Shown here piece by piece: positions 16,295-25,960 of a stretch of DNA of 64,000 bases. A model generated the notes under the pieces. That model searched no databases and had not been told where the DNA came from. It saw nothing but the letters and a program-made list of their open reading frames with translations. The DNA comes from Cognatilysobacter terrigena (GTDB taxonomy: Bacteria > Pseudomonadota > Gammaproteobacteria > Xanthomonadales > Xanthomonadaceae): positions 23,780-87,779 of the forward strand of contig NZ_SELT01000016.1 in NCBI RefSeq assembly GCF_004361065.1, in the 5' to 3' direction. A program made the translations under genes and the position numbers. The stretch's first letter is position 1. Every line of letters begins with the position of its first letter.

Positions 16295-18190
16295 CTACTC
16301 CGCGCCGCCGGACGGCGCCAACCCGTGGAGGGTGTCATAGATCCGTTGGGCGAGGGCTTCATTCACGCCCTCGACGCGCGCGATTTCCTCGACACCCGCT
16401 GCCTTCAGTCCGCCGAGCCCGCCGAAATGCTTGAGAAGCGCGGCGCGGCGGCGCGGCCCGATTCCCGGAATATCCTCCAGACGACTGGTCGTGCGGGCCT
16501 TCTGCCGCTTGCCGCGATGGCCGGTGATGGCGAAACGGTGCGCTTCGTCACGTACCTGCTGGACCAGCTGCAGCGCCGGCGACTGTGCGCCCGGATGAAC
16601 CGTTCGGCCGTCCGGCAGCAGCAGATCCTCGTCGCCGGGCCGGCGTTCCGGGCCCTTCGCGACACCGACGATGCGCACGCCTTCGACACCCAGCTCGTCG
16701 AGCACCGCCTTCGCCTGCGCGACCTGCCCGGCGCCGCCGTCGATGAGCAGCACATCCGGAAGCACCGCGGCCGACGCTTTCGCAGCTCGATCCACTACAG
16801 CGACATCCGCATCGGCGGCATCACGTGCATCCACCGCGCGCTTGAAGCGACGGAACAGCGCCTGGTGCATCGCTGCATAGTCGTCGCCGGGCGTGATGCC
16901 GGTGATGTTGTAGCGACGGTACTGCCCCCGACACGCGCCTTCCGCATCGAACACGACGCAGGACGCGACCGTCGCCTCGCCCATCGTGTGCGAGATGTCG
17001 AAGCATTCGATGCGGTTCGGAATGTCCGTCATCGAGAGCAGGTCGCGCAGAGATTCGACGCGCGCACGCTGCGCCGCCGCGCTCGTCATTTCCGAGGCCA
17101 GCGCCATCTGTGCATTGCGACGCGCGATGTCGAGGTAACCGGCGCGCTCGCCACGCACGCTGCAGCGGATCTGCACCTTGCGCTCGCTCGAAAGCGCGAA
17201 CGCCTGCTCCAACAGTTCGCGGTCGGGGATGTCGCGATCGATCACGATCTCGCGTGGCGGCGTCTTGTCGATGTAGTGCTGCGAGACGAAGGCGCCCAAC
17301 ACCTCATCGGGTTGGTCGCTGCCGTTAGTCCTCGGGAAAAACGCACGCGTGCCGAGGTTGCGGCCGTCGCGGAACGCCATCAGCACGACGCAGGCATTCG
17401 CGCCCTGCATGGCGATCGCCAGCACGTCGAGATCCGCGGCACGGCCATCGACGTACTGTCGCGCCTGCAGCGTACGGATCGATGCGACGAGGTCGCGCAA
17501 GCGCGCCGCTTCCTCGAAGTCGAGGTTCATGCTCGCCTGCTCCATGCCGCGTCCGAGCTCGTTGGTGAGTTCGTCGCTGCGCCCTTCCAGCATCATCGAC
17601 GCCCGCCGCACGCTCTGCGCGTAGTCCTCGTTGGAGATCAGGTGCACGCACGGCGCGCTGCAGCGGCCGATCTGGAACTGCAGGCACGGCCGCGAGCGGT
17701 TGCGGAAGACGGTGTCCTCGCAGCTGCGCAGCTTGAACAGCTTGTGCATGAGGTTGAGCGTCTCGCGCACCGCACCGACGCTCGCATACGGCCCGAAGTA
17801 CTTGCCCTGCACCGCGCGCGGGCCGCGATGTACCGCGATGCGCGGATAGTCCTCGCTGGTGAGCAGCACGTACGGATAGCTCTTGTCGTCGCGCAGCAGT
17901 ACGTTGTAACGCGGCTTCAGCGACTTGATGAGCTCGTTCTCGAGGATCAGCGCCTCCGCCTCGGTGCGCGTCGCCGTCACCTCGATGCGCGCGATCTGCG
18001 ACACCATCGAGGCGATGCGCGCCGACTTCGGTGTGTTGTTGAAGTAGCTAGAGACGCGATTCTTCAGCGCGCTCGCCTTGCCGACGTAGAGCACGCTGTC
18101 GTCCGCACCGATCATCCGGTAGACGCCGGGCGCGGTGCTGAGGTTGCGGACGAAGTCCTTGGCGTCGAAAGCGGGCGTGGACGGTTTCAT
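16295..18190 (-). CDS. uvrC: Excinuclease ABC subunit C
   Basis: The 631-residue protein has the GIY-YIG nuclease domain at about residues 15-95 (GVYRMIGADDSVLYVGKA), which makes the 3' incision. A UVR/UvrB-binding segment lies near 205-240. The UvrC RNase H-like domain follows (FDISHTMGEATVASCVVF and LLIDGGAGQVAQA), which makes the 5' incision, and there is a C-terminal tandem helix-hairpin-helix (LEDIPGIGPRRRAALLKHFG). It incises on both sides of DNA lesions with UvrB during nucleotide excision repair. All catalytic regions are present. It is followed by pgsA. A TATA-like GATAATAG lies upstream on the minus strand near 18262-18270, a possible -10 element. Confidence 0.97.
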   Translation of the reverse strand: MKPSTPAFDAKDFVRNLSTAPGVYRMIGADDSVLYVGKASALKNRVSSYFNNTPKSARIASMVSQIARIEVTATRTEAEALILENELIKSLKPRYNVLLRDDKSYPYVLLTSEDYPRIAVHRGPRAVQGKYFGPYASVGAVRETLNLMHKLFKLRSCEDTVFRNRSRPCLQFQIGRCSAPCVHLISNEDYAQSVRRASMMLEGRSDELTNELGRGMEQASMNLDFEEAARLRDLVASIRTLQARQYVDGRAADLDVLAIAMQGANACVVLMAFRDGRNLGTRAFFPRTNGSDQPDEVLGAFVSQHYIDKTPPREIVIDRDIPDRELLEQAFALSSERKVQIRCSVRGERAGYLDIARRNAQMALASEMTSAAAQRARVESLRDLLSMTDIPNRIECFDISHTMGEATVASCVVFDAEGACRGQYRRYNITGITPGDDYAAMHQALFRRFKRAVDARDAADADVAVVDRAAKASAAVLPDVLLIDGGAGQVAQAKAVLDELGVEGVRIVGVAKGPERRPGDEDLLLPDGRTVHPGAQSPALQLVQQVRDEAHRFAITGHRGKRQKARTTSRLEDIPGIGPRRRAALLKHFGGLGGLKAAGVEEIARVEGVNEALAQRIYDTLHGLAPSGGAE

Positions 18191-18293
18191 CGTCCGGGAA
18201 GCTCCGCCCCGCGCGTACGGCGTCGGAACATGCGGGGGATCGGCATCAGCGCGAGATGGGGCCTATTATCCGGCAGGCAAGCGCAGGCGGTGA

Positions 18294-18326
18294 GAACGCG
18301 CGCGTCCATGCCGCCTGCGCGCGTTC
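18294..18326 (-). other. Inverted repeat at the kdsB stop codon
   Basis: Perfect 10-bp arms GAACGCGCGC (18294-18303) and GCGCGCGTTC (18317-18326) flank a 13-nt loop and overlap the kdsB stop. A stable hairpin of this kind could end the kdsB operon transcript, but no U-tract follows, so it may only protect the mRNA 3' end. Confidence 0.45.
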
Positions 18327-19092
18327 AGCGTGCGAGCGTCGCGAGGTGGCGCTCCGCACGCTCGAGGTCCTCGGGGGTGTCGACGCCGGGCGGGAAAGGC
18401 TCCGGCGTGGTCGCGACGGCGATGCGGTAACCGGCTTCCATCACGCGCAGCTGCTCCAGCGATTCGATCGCCTCGAGACGGCCCGGCGGCATCGCCGCGA
18501 AGGTCTGCAGGAACCCCGCGCGATAGGCGTAGATGCCGATATGGCGCAGCCACGGGCCGACTGCGGGCAGCGTGTCGCGCGAGCGTGCAAACGCGTCGCG
18601 CGGCCACGGGATCGGCGCGCGGCTGAAATAGAGCGCATGGCCGGTCGCGTCGGCCACGACCTTGACCGCGTTCGGGTCGAGCAGTTGCTCGACGTCGTCG
18701 ATCACCGCGCCGAGCGTGGCCATCGGCGCGGACGACGATTCGAGCAATCCGGCGACCGCGCGGACGCCCGCGACGGGCGCGAACGGCTCGTCGCCCTGGA
18801 GGTTCACCACGATCGTGTCGTCGCTCCAACCGGCCGTACGCGCGCACTCGGCGAGGCGGTCGGTGCCCGAGGCGTGATCGGGCGACGTCATCGCCACGCG
18901 TACGCCCGTGGTGCTCAGCGCGGTGGCGATGCGATCGTCATCGGTCGCGACCCAGACCTCGCGCGCGCCCGCGTCGAGCGCACGACGCGCGACGTGCAGC
19001 ACCAGCGGCTCGCCACCGAGCAGGCGCAGCGGCTTGCCAGGCAGGCGCGACGCCGCGTAACGGGCGGGAATGGCGACGACGAAGTCGGTCAT
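18325..19092 (-). CDS. kdsB: 3-deoxy-manno-octulosonate cytidylyltransferase
   Basis: The 255-residue protein activates Kdo as CMP-Kdo for lipopolysaccharide inner-core synthesis. It starts [20 protein letters not shown], the nucleotide-binding signature of Kds[10 protein letters not shown] and DPNAVKVV follow, then the [16 protein letters not shown] tail. Its length matches the family. It starts within the last codons of lpxK (4-bp overlap) and is the last gene of the lipid A block. The longer in-frame reading lies inside lpxK and is rejected. Confidence 0.96.
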   Translation of the reverse strand: MTDFVVAIPARYAASRLPGKPLRLLGGEPLVLHVARRALDAGAREVWVATDDDRIATALSTTGVRVAMTSPDHASGTDRLAECARTAGWSDDTIVVNLQGDEPFAPVAGVRAVAGLLESSSAPMATLGAVIDDVEQLLDPNAVKVVADATGHALYFSRAPIPWPRDAFARSRDTLPAVGPWLRHIGIYAYRAGFLQTFAAMPPGRLEAIESLEQLRVMEAGYRIAVATTPEPFPPGVDTPEDLERAERHLATLAR

Positions 19093-20087
19093 GCGGGCGT
19101 CCTGCGAAAACGGTCGAGGCGGTCGAGCAATGCCGTCCAGAACGCTTCGGGCAGCTCCGCGGCGATGGGCACCGCGTAGCTGTGCTCCGGCGCGAATGCG
19201 GCGCACTTCACGGCGTCCTTCTCGGTCATGAGCACCGGCAGCGGACTGGTGAATGCGAGGTCTTCCGCGCGGTAGGCGTGGTGGTCGGCGAACGCATGCG
19301 GAACGACGGCAATCCCGCGTGCCTTGAGCATGTGGAAGAAGCGCGACGGGTCGCCGATGCCCGCCACGGCATGCACGCGCTGGCCCACGAAGGCCGCAAG
19401 CGGGCGCGGGCGGCGACCCTGCAACGGCATCGCGTCGCTCGGGACCAGCCGCACGGGCCATTCACCGAAGCCCGTGTCGCCCTGCCCCGTATCACCGAGA
19501 TTGACGACGCGAAAATCGCATCGCTGCGAACGCGCCGGAGGCTCCCGCAGCGGGCCCGCCGGCAGCAGGCGACCATTGCCGTAGCGCCGCGCGCCGTCGA
19601 TGACTTCGATTTCCACATCGCGCGCGAGCCGATAGTGCTGCAGGCCGTCGTCGCAGACGATGACGTCGCAGCCGGCGCGCGCGAGCTCACCCGCGGCGCG
19701 GGCACGGTCGCGATCGACACGGACCTTCGCGCCCGTGCGTCGCGCGATCAGCAGCGGCTCGTCACCGGCGAGATGCGCCGGCGTCGCGTCGTCGACCCAC
19801 AGCGGCGCGGATCCGTCGCGACCGTAGCCGCGGCTCGCAACCCCGGGCATCCAACCGGCGGCGCGCAGGCGTTCGACCAGCGCGATGGTCAGCGGCGTCT
19901 TGCCGGTCCCGCCCGCGGTGATGTTGCCGACAACCACGACGGGCACACCCGGCCTGTGCGAACGCAAAACACCGCGTGCGTACAACGCACCGCGGGCTAG
20001 CGTGACGAAGCGATACAGCGGCTCGACTGCACGGGCCGCGAACGGCACGGGCGCGTCGCCGTACCAATGGCGCGGCGCGCGGGCCAT
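19089..20087 (-). CDS. lpxK: Tetraacyldisaccharide 4'-kinase
   Basis: The 332-residue protein phosphorylates the 4' position of tetraacyldisaccharide 1-phosphate to make lipid IVA. The P-loop [20 protein letters not shown] (about 50-69) and the following [10 protein letters not shown] are LpxK signatures; [21 protein letters not shown] is the conserved DDGxQH region. An N-terminal hydrophobic helix would anchor it at the inner membrane. It abuts msbA, sharing one base with its stop codon, and overlaps kdsB by 4 bp. Confidence 0.96.
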   Translation of the reverse strand: MARAPRHWYGDAPVPFAARAVEPLYRFVTLARGALYARGVLRSHRPGVPVVVVGNITAGGTGKTPLTIALVERLRAAGWMPGVASRGYGRDGSAPLWVDDATPAHLAGDEPLLIARRTGAKVRVDRDRARAAGELARAGCDVIVCDDGLQHYRLARDVEIEVIDGARRYGNGRLLPAGPLREPPARSQRCDFRVVNLGDTGQGDTGFGEWPVRLVPSDAMPLQGRRPRPLAAFVGQRVHAVAGIGDPSRFFHMLKARGIAVVPHAFADHHAYRAEDLAFTSPLPVLMTEKDAVKCAAFAPEHSYAVPIAAELPEAFWTALLDRLDRFRRTPA

Positions 20088-21835
20088 CAGCTGGCCTCGC
20101 GGAACTGCATTCGGTGCAGATGCGCGTACAGCCCGCCGTGCGCGAGCAGTTCGGCGTGCGTGCCGCGTTCGACGATGCGGCCGTGATCGAGCACCAGCAC
20201 CTGGTCGGCGTGTTCGATGGTCGACAGGCGATGCGCGATCACGAGCGTCGTGCGATCGGGCATCAGACGTTCAAGCGCGTCCTGCACGAGACGTTCGGAC
20301 TCGGTGTCGAGCGCAGCGGTCGCTTCGTCGAGGATCAGGATGGGCGCGTCCTTGAGCATCGCGCGTGCGATGGCGAGGCGCTGACGCTGGCCGCCGGACA
20401 ACCGTCCGCCGCGAACGCCGATGGCGGTGTCCGCGTTCTCCGGCATGCGGTCGACGAACTCCGCGGCATTGGCGCCTTCAATGGCCGCACGCAGCCGGTC
20501 GGGCGTCGATTCGCCGAGCTCGCCGTACGCGACGTTTGCCGCGACCGATCCATCGAACAGCATCACCTGCTGACCGACCAGCGCGATCTGTCGGCGCAAG
20601 TCGGCCAAGCAGTACTCGCTGATCGGGCGACCGTCGAGCAGGATCGCGCCCTCTTCGACGTCGTAGAAGCGTGGAATCAGCTTGATGAGCGTCGACTTGC
20701 CGCTGCCGGAGCGGCCCACGATCGCGGTCACCGTGCCCGGCTTCGCGACGAAGCTGATGTCCGACAGCGCCGGCGCCGCCTGGCCGGGATAGCGCGCGAC
20801 CACGTCGCGGAACTCGAGTTCGCCGCGCGAACGTTCGATGGGAACGCTGCCGGTATCGACTTCGTCCGGCATGTCGAGCACGTCGAACAGGCGGTCAGCC
20901 GAGGCCACGCCACGCTGCAACATGCCCTGCACGTTGGTGAGCTGCTTGATCGCCGGGATGATCGCCATCATCGACATCATCAGGGCGACGAAACCGCCCG
21001 CGGTGAGTCGACCCTGCGCCGCTTCGTGGCCCGCGAGGATCAGCAGCGCGGCCAAGCCGATCGCGCCCATCAGCTGCACCATCGCGGACGAGATCGAGCG
21101 CGTCGATTCGACCTTCAGCGACAGCTTGAGATAGCTGTCGGCTTGCGCCTGGTAGCGCGCAGTCTCGACGCCCTGCGCGCCGTAGACCTTCACTTCCTGA
21201 TGGTTGCCGAGCGACTGGTCGGCGAGCTGCAGGAGCGTCGCGCCGCTCTCCTGGATGCGATGACCGATGCGCCGATAGCGGCGGCCGACCTTGTCCATGA
21301 TCCAGCCCAGCGGCGGCGCGAGCACGAGGATCGCGAGTGTCACCTTCCAGCTCGCCCACAGCATCACCACGAGCATCGCGATGACCTGGAACGACTGCTG
21401 CAGCATCACCTTCAATGCATCGACGGCGGCGAGTGCCACCTGATCGCTGTCGGAGCCCAGGCGCGTCAGCATCGACGGTACCGGCTCGCTATCGAAGCGC
21501 AGGCCCGGCAGACGCAGGTATTTCGAGAGCACGCGCACGCGCAGGTCGCGCGCGATGCTGCGGCCGGCGCGCGCCATCGCCATGTCGGTGATGTAGCCCG
21601 CGATGCCGCGGCCGATGAACAGCGCGACGATCAGAAGCGGTAGCGTCCAGTCGAAACGCGCATTCTGCGCGACGAAGTTCTTGTCGATGATCGGCTGCAT
21701 CAGCCGGGTGAACTGGCCGCCCGCCGCGGCTTCGATCGCCATCGCGACAAAGCCGACCATCATCAGCGCGCGATACGGCTTGCCGAACTGCTGGAGACGG
21801 CGATAGGTCGGCCAGGCCGAGCTGTTGTCGCTCAC
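20087..21835 (-). CDS. msbA: Lipid A export permease/ATP-binding protein
   Basis: The 582-residue half-transporter has six transmembrane helices (residues about 20-310) and a C-terminal ABC ATPase: Walker [14 protein letters not shown], signature [15 protein letters not shown], Walker [13 protein letters not shown], and the H-loop in VIAHRLSTI. The length is typical of MsbA. It flips lipid A-core across the inner membrane. It lies between exbD and lpxK, overlapping both, as in other gammaproteobacteria where msbA and lpxK are paired. Confidence 0.95.
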   Translation of the reverse strand: MSDNSSAWPTYRRLQQFGKPYRALMMVGFVAMAIEAAAGGQFTRLMQPIIDKNFVAQNARFDWTLPLLIVALFIGRGIAGYITDMAMARAGRSIARDLRVRVLSKYLRLPGLRFDSEPVPSMLTRLGSDSDQVALAAVDALKVMLQQSFQVIAMLVVMLWASWKVTLAILVLAPPLGWIMDKVGRRYRRIGHRIQESGATLLQLADQSLGNHQEVKVYGAQGVETARYQAQADSYLKLSLKVESTRSISSAMVQLMGAIGLAALLILAGHEAAQGRLTAGGFVALMMSMMAIIPAIKQLTNVQGMLQRGVASADRLFDVLDMPDEVDTGSVPIERSRGELEFRDVVARYPGQAAPALSDISFVAKPGTVTAIVGRSGSGKSTLIKLIPRFYDVEEGAILLDGRPISEYCLADLRRQIALVGQQVMLFDGSVAANVAYGELGESTPDRLRAAIEGANAAEFVDRMPENADTAIGVRGGRLSGGQRQRLAIARAMLKDAPILILDEATAALDTESERLVQDALERLMPDRTTLVIAHRLSTIEHADQVLVLDHGRIVERGTHAELLAHGGLYAHLHRMQFREAS

Positions 21836-22266
21836 TTCGCTGCCGCCTTCTTCTCGGTCGGCGTGGCGACGGCGAGCAGGATGTGACGATAGCCGAGCTG
21901 GCCCAGCGCTTCCTGTGCGGTGATGACCGCTTGGTACGGCGTGCGGGCGTCCGCGCGCAGCATGATTGGACGGTCGCGATCGCTGCCACCGACTTCGTTG
22001 ATGGTCGCCTTCAACGAGGCCGCGTCGTCGCGGATTACTTCACGATCGCCGACGAAATACTTGCCCTGCGCGTTCACCAGCACCGTCAGCGGATCCCGCG
22101 CGTTCGTGCTCTCGCCGCTCGCCTTCGGCAGTTCGAGCTTGAGCGCGGAGCGGCCATCGAACGTCGCGGTGACGACGAAGAAGATGACGAGCGTCAGGAT
22201 GACGTCGATCAGGGGAACCAGGTTGATCTCCGGTTCGTCGACCGGACGATGCCCGCCGATGCGCAT
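21832..22266 (-). CDS. exbD: ExbD/TolR-family biopolymer transport protein
   Basis: The 144-residue protein has one transmembrane helix at about residues 17-37 (NLVPLIDVILTLVIFFVV) with the essential Asp in LIDV, then a periplasmic domain. With ExbB it forms the proton-driven motor that energises TonB-dependent receptors or, in the case of TolR, cell-envelope constriction. It lies 1 bp after exbB and overlaps msbA by 4 bp. No tonB is adjacent, so the partner must be encoded elsewhere or be another protein. Confidence 0.92.
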   Translation of the reverse strand: MRIGGHRPVDEPEINLVPLIDVILTLVIFFVVTATFDGRSALKLELPKASGESTNARDPLTVLVNAQGKYFVGDREVIRDDAASLKATINEVGGSDRDRPIMLRADARTPYQAVITAQEALGQLGYRHILLAVATPTEKKAAAK

Positions 22267-22267
22267 G

Positions 22268-22897
22268 TCAGGCGGCCTGCGGCGCCGGGCGCTGCGTGCG
22301 CGCTTCGACCACGTCCATGAGCGCGATCGCCTCGTGCTCCATGTCGATGATGTATTCGGCGATGCGACCGCGGAACCAGCGGTGCGCGACCAGCGCCGGA
22401 ATCGCGACGATCATGCCCGTCGCCGTGCACACCAGCGCCTTGCCGATGCCGCCAGCGAGCTGGTTCACGTCGCCGATGCCGTAGTCGAGGATGCCGAGGA
22501 ACATCTGGATCATGCCGACGACGGTGCCGAACAGGCCCATCAGCGGGCCCGCCGCGGCGATCGTGCCGAGCGTGTTGAGGTAGCGCTCCATGCGGTGCAC
22601 GAGGTGGCGACCGACGTCCTCGACGCGTTCGCGCATTACCTCGCGCGAGCGGTTGCGCATGTCGAGCACGGCGGCGAGGAGCGCGCCGAGTGGCGAGGTC
22701 TGCCGCAGCGATTCAATATGCGCGGGGTCAAGATTGCCCCGCGCCGCCCACACGCGGACTTCGTCGCCCAGCTTGGCCGGCATGACGCGGCTGCGGCGGA
22801 GCGTCCAGCCGCGCTCGACGATGAGCGCCAGCGCGAGCGCCGACAGCAGCAGCAACGGGATCATCGGCCAGCCGCCGGACTTCACGAGTTCGAGCAC
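22268..22897 (-). CDS. exbB: ExbB/TolQ/MotA-family proton channel protein
   Basis: The 209-residue protein has three membrane segments: residues about 8-25, about 115-140 (LGTIAAAGPLMGLFGTVVGM) and about 160-185. The conserved AAGPLMGLFGTVVGMIQMF region is the MotA/TolQ/ExbB signature. It forms a pentameric channel around an ExbD dimer. It is the first of the exbB-exbD-msbA-lpxK-kdsB run and starts 18 bp downstream of the comEC stop, so all may be one transcript. Confidence 0.93.
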   Translation of the reverse strand: MLELVKSGGWPMIPLLLLSALALALIVERGWTLRRSRVMPAKLGDEVRVWAARGNLDPAHIESLRQTSPLGALLAAVLDMRNRSREVMRERVEDVGRHLVHRMERYLNTLGTIAAAGPLMGLFGTVVGMIQMFLGILDYGIGDVNQLAGGIGKALVCTATGMIVAIPALVAHRWFRGRIAEYIIDMEHEAIALMDVVEARTQRPAPQAA

Positions 22898-22915
22898 GTC
22901 CCCTCCAGAGGGCGT

Positions 22916-25246
22916 TCAGTCGCGTCGATAGGATAGCCCAGCGTCCGTGGGCGTCCGCCGCGCAGCGTCCCACAACCGGCGCCGCGGGTCCCGCTGTCCG
23001 GTCACCTCGATGCCGCCGGGCTTCAGCTTGAGCGTGACGGCACCCTCGTCGGCCGTGTTCCACGTCCGCGCACCGGCCGCACGCCAGCGGTCGACCACCT
23101 CATCCGCGGGGTGATGGAAGCGATTGGCGTGACCGGTCGAGAACACCGCTTCACGCGCGCCCGTCGCCTGAACGAACGCGGCGTCGGACGAATGCCGGCT
23201 GCCGTGATGCGCGACGAAGACGACATCAGCGCGGATCGAGTCCGGCGCCTCGGCGACGAGCTTGGCTTCGACGAGGCTGCTGATGTCGCCCGTCAGCAGC
23301 ACGGCGCCGTGGCGACTCTCGATCCGCAGCACGCAGCTCGAATCGTTCGCGAGGTACGGAAACTCCGGCGGCGGATGCAGGAAGACGAAGCGCACGTCGT
23401 CCCACGTCCACGACTGGCCCGCGACGCAGGGCCGCGAGCCGTCGACACCGGACCCGGGCGGCGCCTGCAGGTCCGCAGACGGCATCTCCCGTCGAACCGA
23501 CGCCAGGCCGCCCACGTGGTCGAGATCCGCATGGCTGACGACCATCCGATCCAGCCGCGTCACGCCGCGCGCGTGGAGCACGGGGATGACGGCGCGCTCG
23601 CCGGCGTCGAAGCCGTCGGGCACCGCCGGCCCCATGTCGTACAGCAGCGCGTGATCGTGCGTTCGGACGAGGACGGACAAGCCCTGCCCCACGTCGATCG
23701 CGGTGACTTCGAGGTCGCCGGTCGCCGGCGCGTGGCGATCGGGCCATAGCAGCGGCAGCCAGAGCACGATGGCCAGCGTTTTCCCGGGCGTGCCACGCGG
23801 CATCAGCCACCACGCTGCACCGAGCAGCGCAGGGACGATCGCGATGGCAGACGGCTCCGGCACGTACCACAGCGACATCGGCGTCGCCGCGAGTCGCTCG
23901 AACAACGGCCAGGCGAGGTCGAACACCCATGCTGCGACACGCCACGCGACGGCCCCAGCGGCCGGATGCAACGGATCGAGCGCAACACCAGCGACCGACA
24001 CCGGCGCGACGACCAGACTCCATAGCGGCACGGCGACGAGGTTGGCGATGGGCCCCGCGAGTGACGCCTGCCCGAACAGCACCACCGTCAACGGCAGCAG
24101 CCCCACGGTTGCGACGGCCTGCGCCTTTACGAGTTCGCGCACGGCGGACGTGCCCGAGCGCGGCATGCACCACAGCAGCCACGCGACGCCCGCAAAGCTC
24201 AACCAGAAGCCGGCCGACAGCACCGACAATGGGTCGACCAGCAGCATCGCGATCGCGGCGAGCGCGAGTACATGCGTCATGCCGATCGCGCGTCGCGAAA
24301 GCTGTGCGATGGCGACTACCGCAATCATCACTAGCGTTCGCACGGTCGGCAGCGAGAAGCCGGAAGCCGCTGCGTACGCGGCTGCGCCGGCGAACCCCGC
24401 AACCGCAGCGGCCAGTCGTGCTGGCACGCGGCGCCCGAGCATCGGCGCGAGCCACCAGATCAGTCGCACCAGCAGCGCGCAGACGCTGCCGACCATGCCG
24501 ACATGGAACCCGCTGATCGCGACGAGATGCGTCAGTCCATCCGCGCGCAGCACCGTCCAGTCGGCGTCGGTCAGGTCGCGGGTGTCGCCGAGCGCCAGCG
24601 CGCGGATGAAGCGCGAGGACGGCTTGGCCACCTCGGCACCAATCCGGGTCGACGTCACATCGCGCCAGGCTTGCAGGCCCGCCGCCACATCGACCAACTC
24701 GCCGCGTCGCACGTAGCCGGTCGCCGTGACGCGATCGGCGAATGCATGCATCTCGCCATCGGCACCGCCCGGATTGCGGAGGCCCCGAGGCGCGCGAACG
24801 CGCACGATGAAGCGCCAACGTTCGCCGGCATGAAGCTCGGGGGCGTCACCGCCACGGTCGTTGTACCAGGCGAGCCTCAGCGTTCGGTGTTGCAGCGCCG
24901 GCAGCGTGGACCCGTCGACGTCGAACACGAACGCCGTGCGCCGCGGTTCGCGACGCGGCAGGTCGGTGATGCGGCCCGTGATCGCCGCTTCCTGCTGCGC
25001 GGGCTGGGCAGGAAGCTGGACGGCGAGCGCGTGCGCGGCATGCAGGCTCGCGATCGCGAACCCGATGAGCAGCGCACCGACCCAGCGAAGACGAGACCGC
25101 CACACCGCGACGGCGATGCCCGCCGCGAGCAATGCAGCCGACATCGCGGTAGGCACGACGACCGGCAACGCAAGACACGCGCACACGCCGGCCAGCAGCG
25201 CGACCGCGACCGTCGGAGAGGAGAGCGGCGTCCTTGCCGCGTTCAT
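22916..25246 (-). CDS. comEC: DNA internalization competence protein ComEC/Rec2
   Basis: The 776-residue protein has an N-terminal DUF4131 region (about 20-175), the multi-helix Competence domain (about 215-480, with HLVAISGFHVGMVG) and a C-terminal metallo-beta-lactamase domain (about 500-750, with IDVGQGLSVLV, SHADLDHVGGL and VAHHGSRHSSDA). It is the inner-membrane channel for single-stranded DNA uptake in natural transformation. Length and all three domains are complete. It lies upstream of exbB in the same direction and 6 bp downstream of lolD. Confidence 0.95.
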   Translation of the reverse strand: MNAARTPLSSPTVAVALLAGVCACLALPVVVPTAMSAALLAAGIAVAVWRSRLRWVGALLIGFAIASLHAAHALAVQLPAQPAQQEAAITGRITDLPRREPRRTAFVFDVDGSTLPALQHRTLRLAWYNDRGGDAPELHAGERWRFIVRVRAPRGLRNPGGADGEMHAFADRVTATGYVRRGELVDVAAGLQAWRDVTSTRIGAEVAKPSSRFIRALALGDTRDLTDADWTVLRADGLTHLVAISGFHVGMVGSVCALLVRLIWWLAPMLGRRVPARLAAAVAGFAGAAAYAAASGFSLPTVRTLVMIAVVAIAQLSRRAIGMTHVLALAAIAMLLVDPLSVLSAGFWLSFAGVAWLLWCMPRSGTSAVRELVKAQAVATVGLLPLTVVLFGQASLAGPIANLVAVPLWSLVVAPVSVAGVALDPLHPAAGAVAWRVAAWVFDLAWPLFERLAATPMSLWYVPEPSAIAIVPALLGAAWWLMPRGTPGKTLAIVLWLPLLWPDRHAPATGDLEVTAIDVGQGLSVLVRTHDHALLYDMGPAVPDGFDAGERAVIPVLHARGVTRLDRMVVSHADLDHVGGLASVRREMPSADLQAPPGSGVDGSRPCVAGQSWTWDDVRFVFLHPPPEFPYLANDSSCVLRIESRHGAVLLTGDISSLVEAKLVAEAPDSIRADVVFVAHHGSRHSSDAAFVQATGAREAVFSTGHANRFHHPADEVVDRWRAAGARTWNTADEGAVTLKLKPGGIEVTGQRDPRRRLWDAARRTPTDAGLSYRRD

Positions 25247-25252
25247 GCCGGA

Positions 25253-25960
25253 CTAGACCTCGTCCGGCGCGAGTTGTCGCAATCGGCCTTCGTGCAGTTC
25301 GAGCACGCGGTCGAGTCGACGGGCGAGGCTGCGGTCGTGCGTCACCAGCACCAGGCTCGTGCGCTGCTCGCGGTTGAGGCCGAGCATCAGGTCGAACACG
25401 GTCGCGGCGGTCTTCTCGTCGAGATTGCCCGTGGGCTCGTCGCCGAGGACGCAGCCGGGTCGATTGACCAGTGCACGCGCAACCGCCGCGCGCTGGCGCT
25501 CGCCGCCGGAGAGTTCGCCGGGCTTGTGGCCGAGGCGATGACCGAGTCCGACCGATTCCAGCAGCGTCGTCGCGCGCTTGCGGGCCTCGTTCGCTGAGAC
25601 ACCGGCGAGCATCACCGGCAGCATCACGTTCTCGAGCGCGGTGAATTCCGGCAGCAGATGATGGAACTGGTAGATGAAGCCCAGCGCGCTGTTGCGCAGG
25701 CGGCCGCGCTCGGCGTCGGACAGCGCGCTCATCTTGCGGCCTTCGACGAAGACCTCGCCCGCCGTCGGCGTATCGAGGCCGCCGAGCAGGTGCAGCAGCG
25801 TGCTCTTGCCCGCGCCGGATGCGCCGAGGATCGCGACGGTTTCGCCGCGCACGACTTCGAGCTCGAGGCCGTCGAACACCGGCGTGCGCAGCTTGCCCTC
25901 GGCGTACGTCTTGCCGAGGCCCTGCGCGTGGATCACCACGTCGGAGCGCACGTCACTCAT
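25253..25960 (-). CDS. lolD: Lipoprotein-releasing system ATP-binding protein
   Basis: The 235-residue ABC ATPase has Walker [18 protein letters not shown], the Q-loop region [17 protein letters not shown] (LolD-specific), signature [15 protein letters not shown] and Walker [13 protein letters not shown]. It powers extraction of lipoproteins from the inner membrane for transfer to LolA. It starts 8 bp inside the end of the permease gene, showing coupling. Confidence 0.95.
   Translation of the reverse strand: MSDVRSDVVIHAQGLGKTYAEGKLRTPVFDGLELEVVRGETVAILGASGAGKSTLLHLLGGLDTPTAGEVFVEGRKMSALSDAERGRLRNSALGFIYQFHHLLPEFTALENVMLPVMLAGVSANEARKRATTLLESVGLGHRLGHKPGELSGGERQRAAVARALVNRPGCVLGDEPTGNLDEKTAATVFDLMLGLNREQRTSLVLVTHDRSLARRLDRVLELHEGRLRQLAPDEV

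Noticed and set aside
15731..18430. An 899-residue plus-strand frame opposite pgsA and uvrC
   Set aside because: It is antisense to two well-supported genes and shows no recognisable motif.
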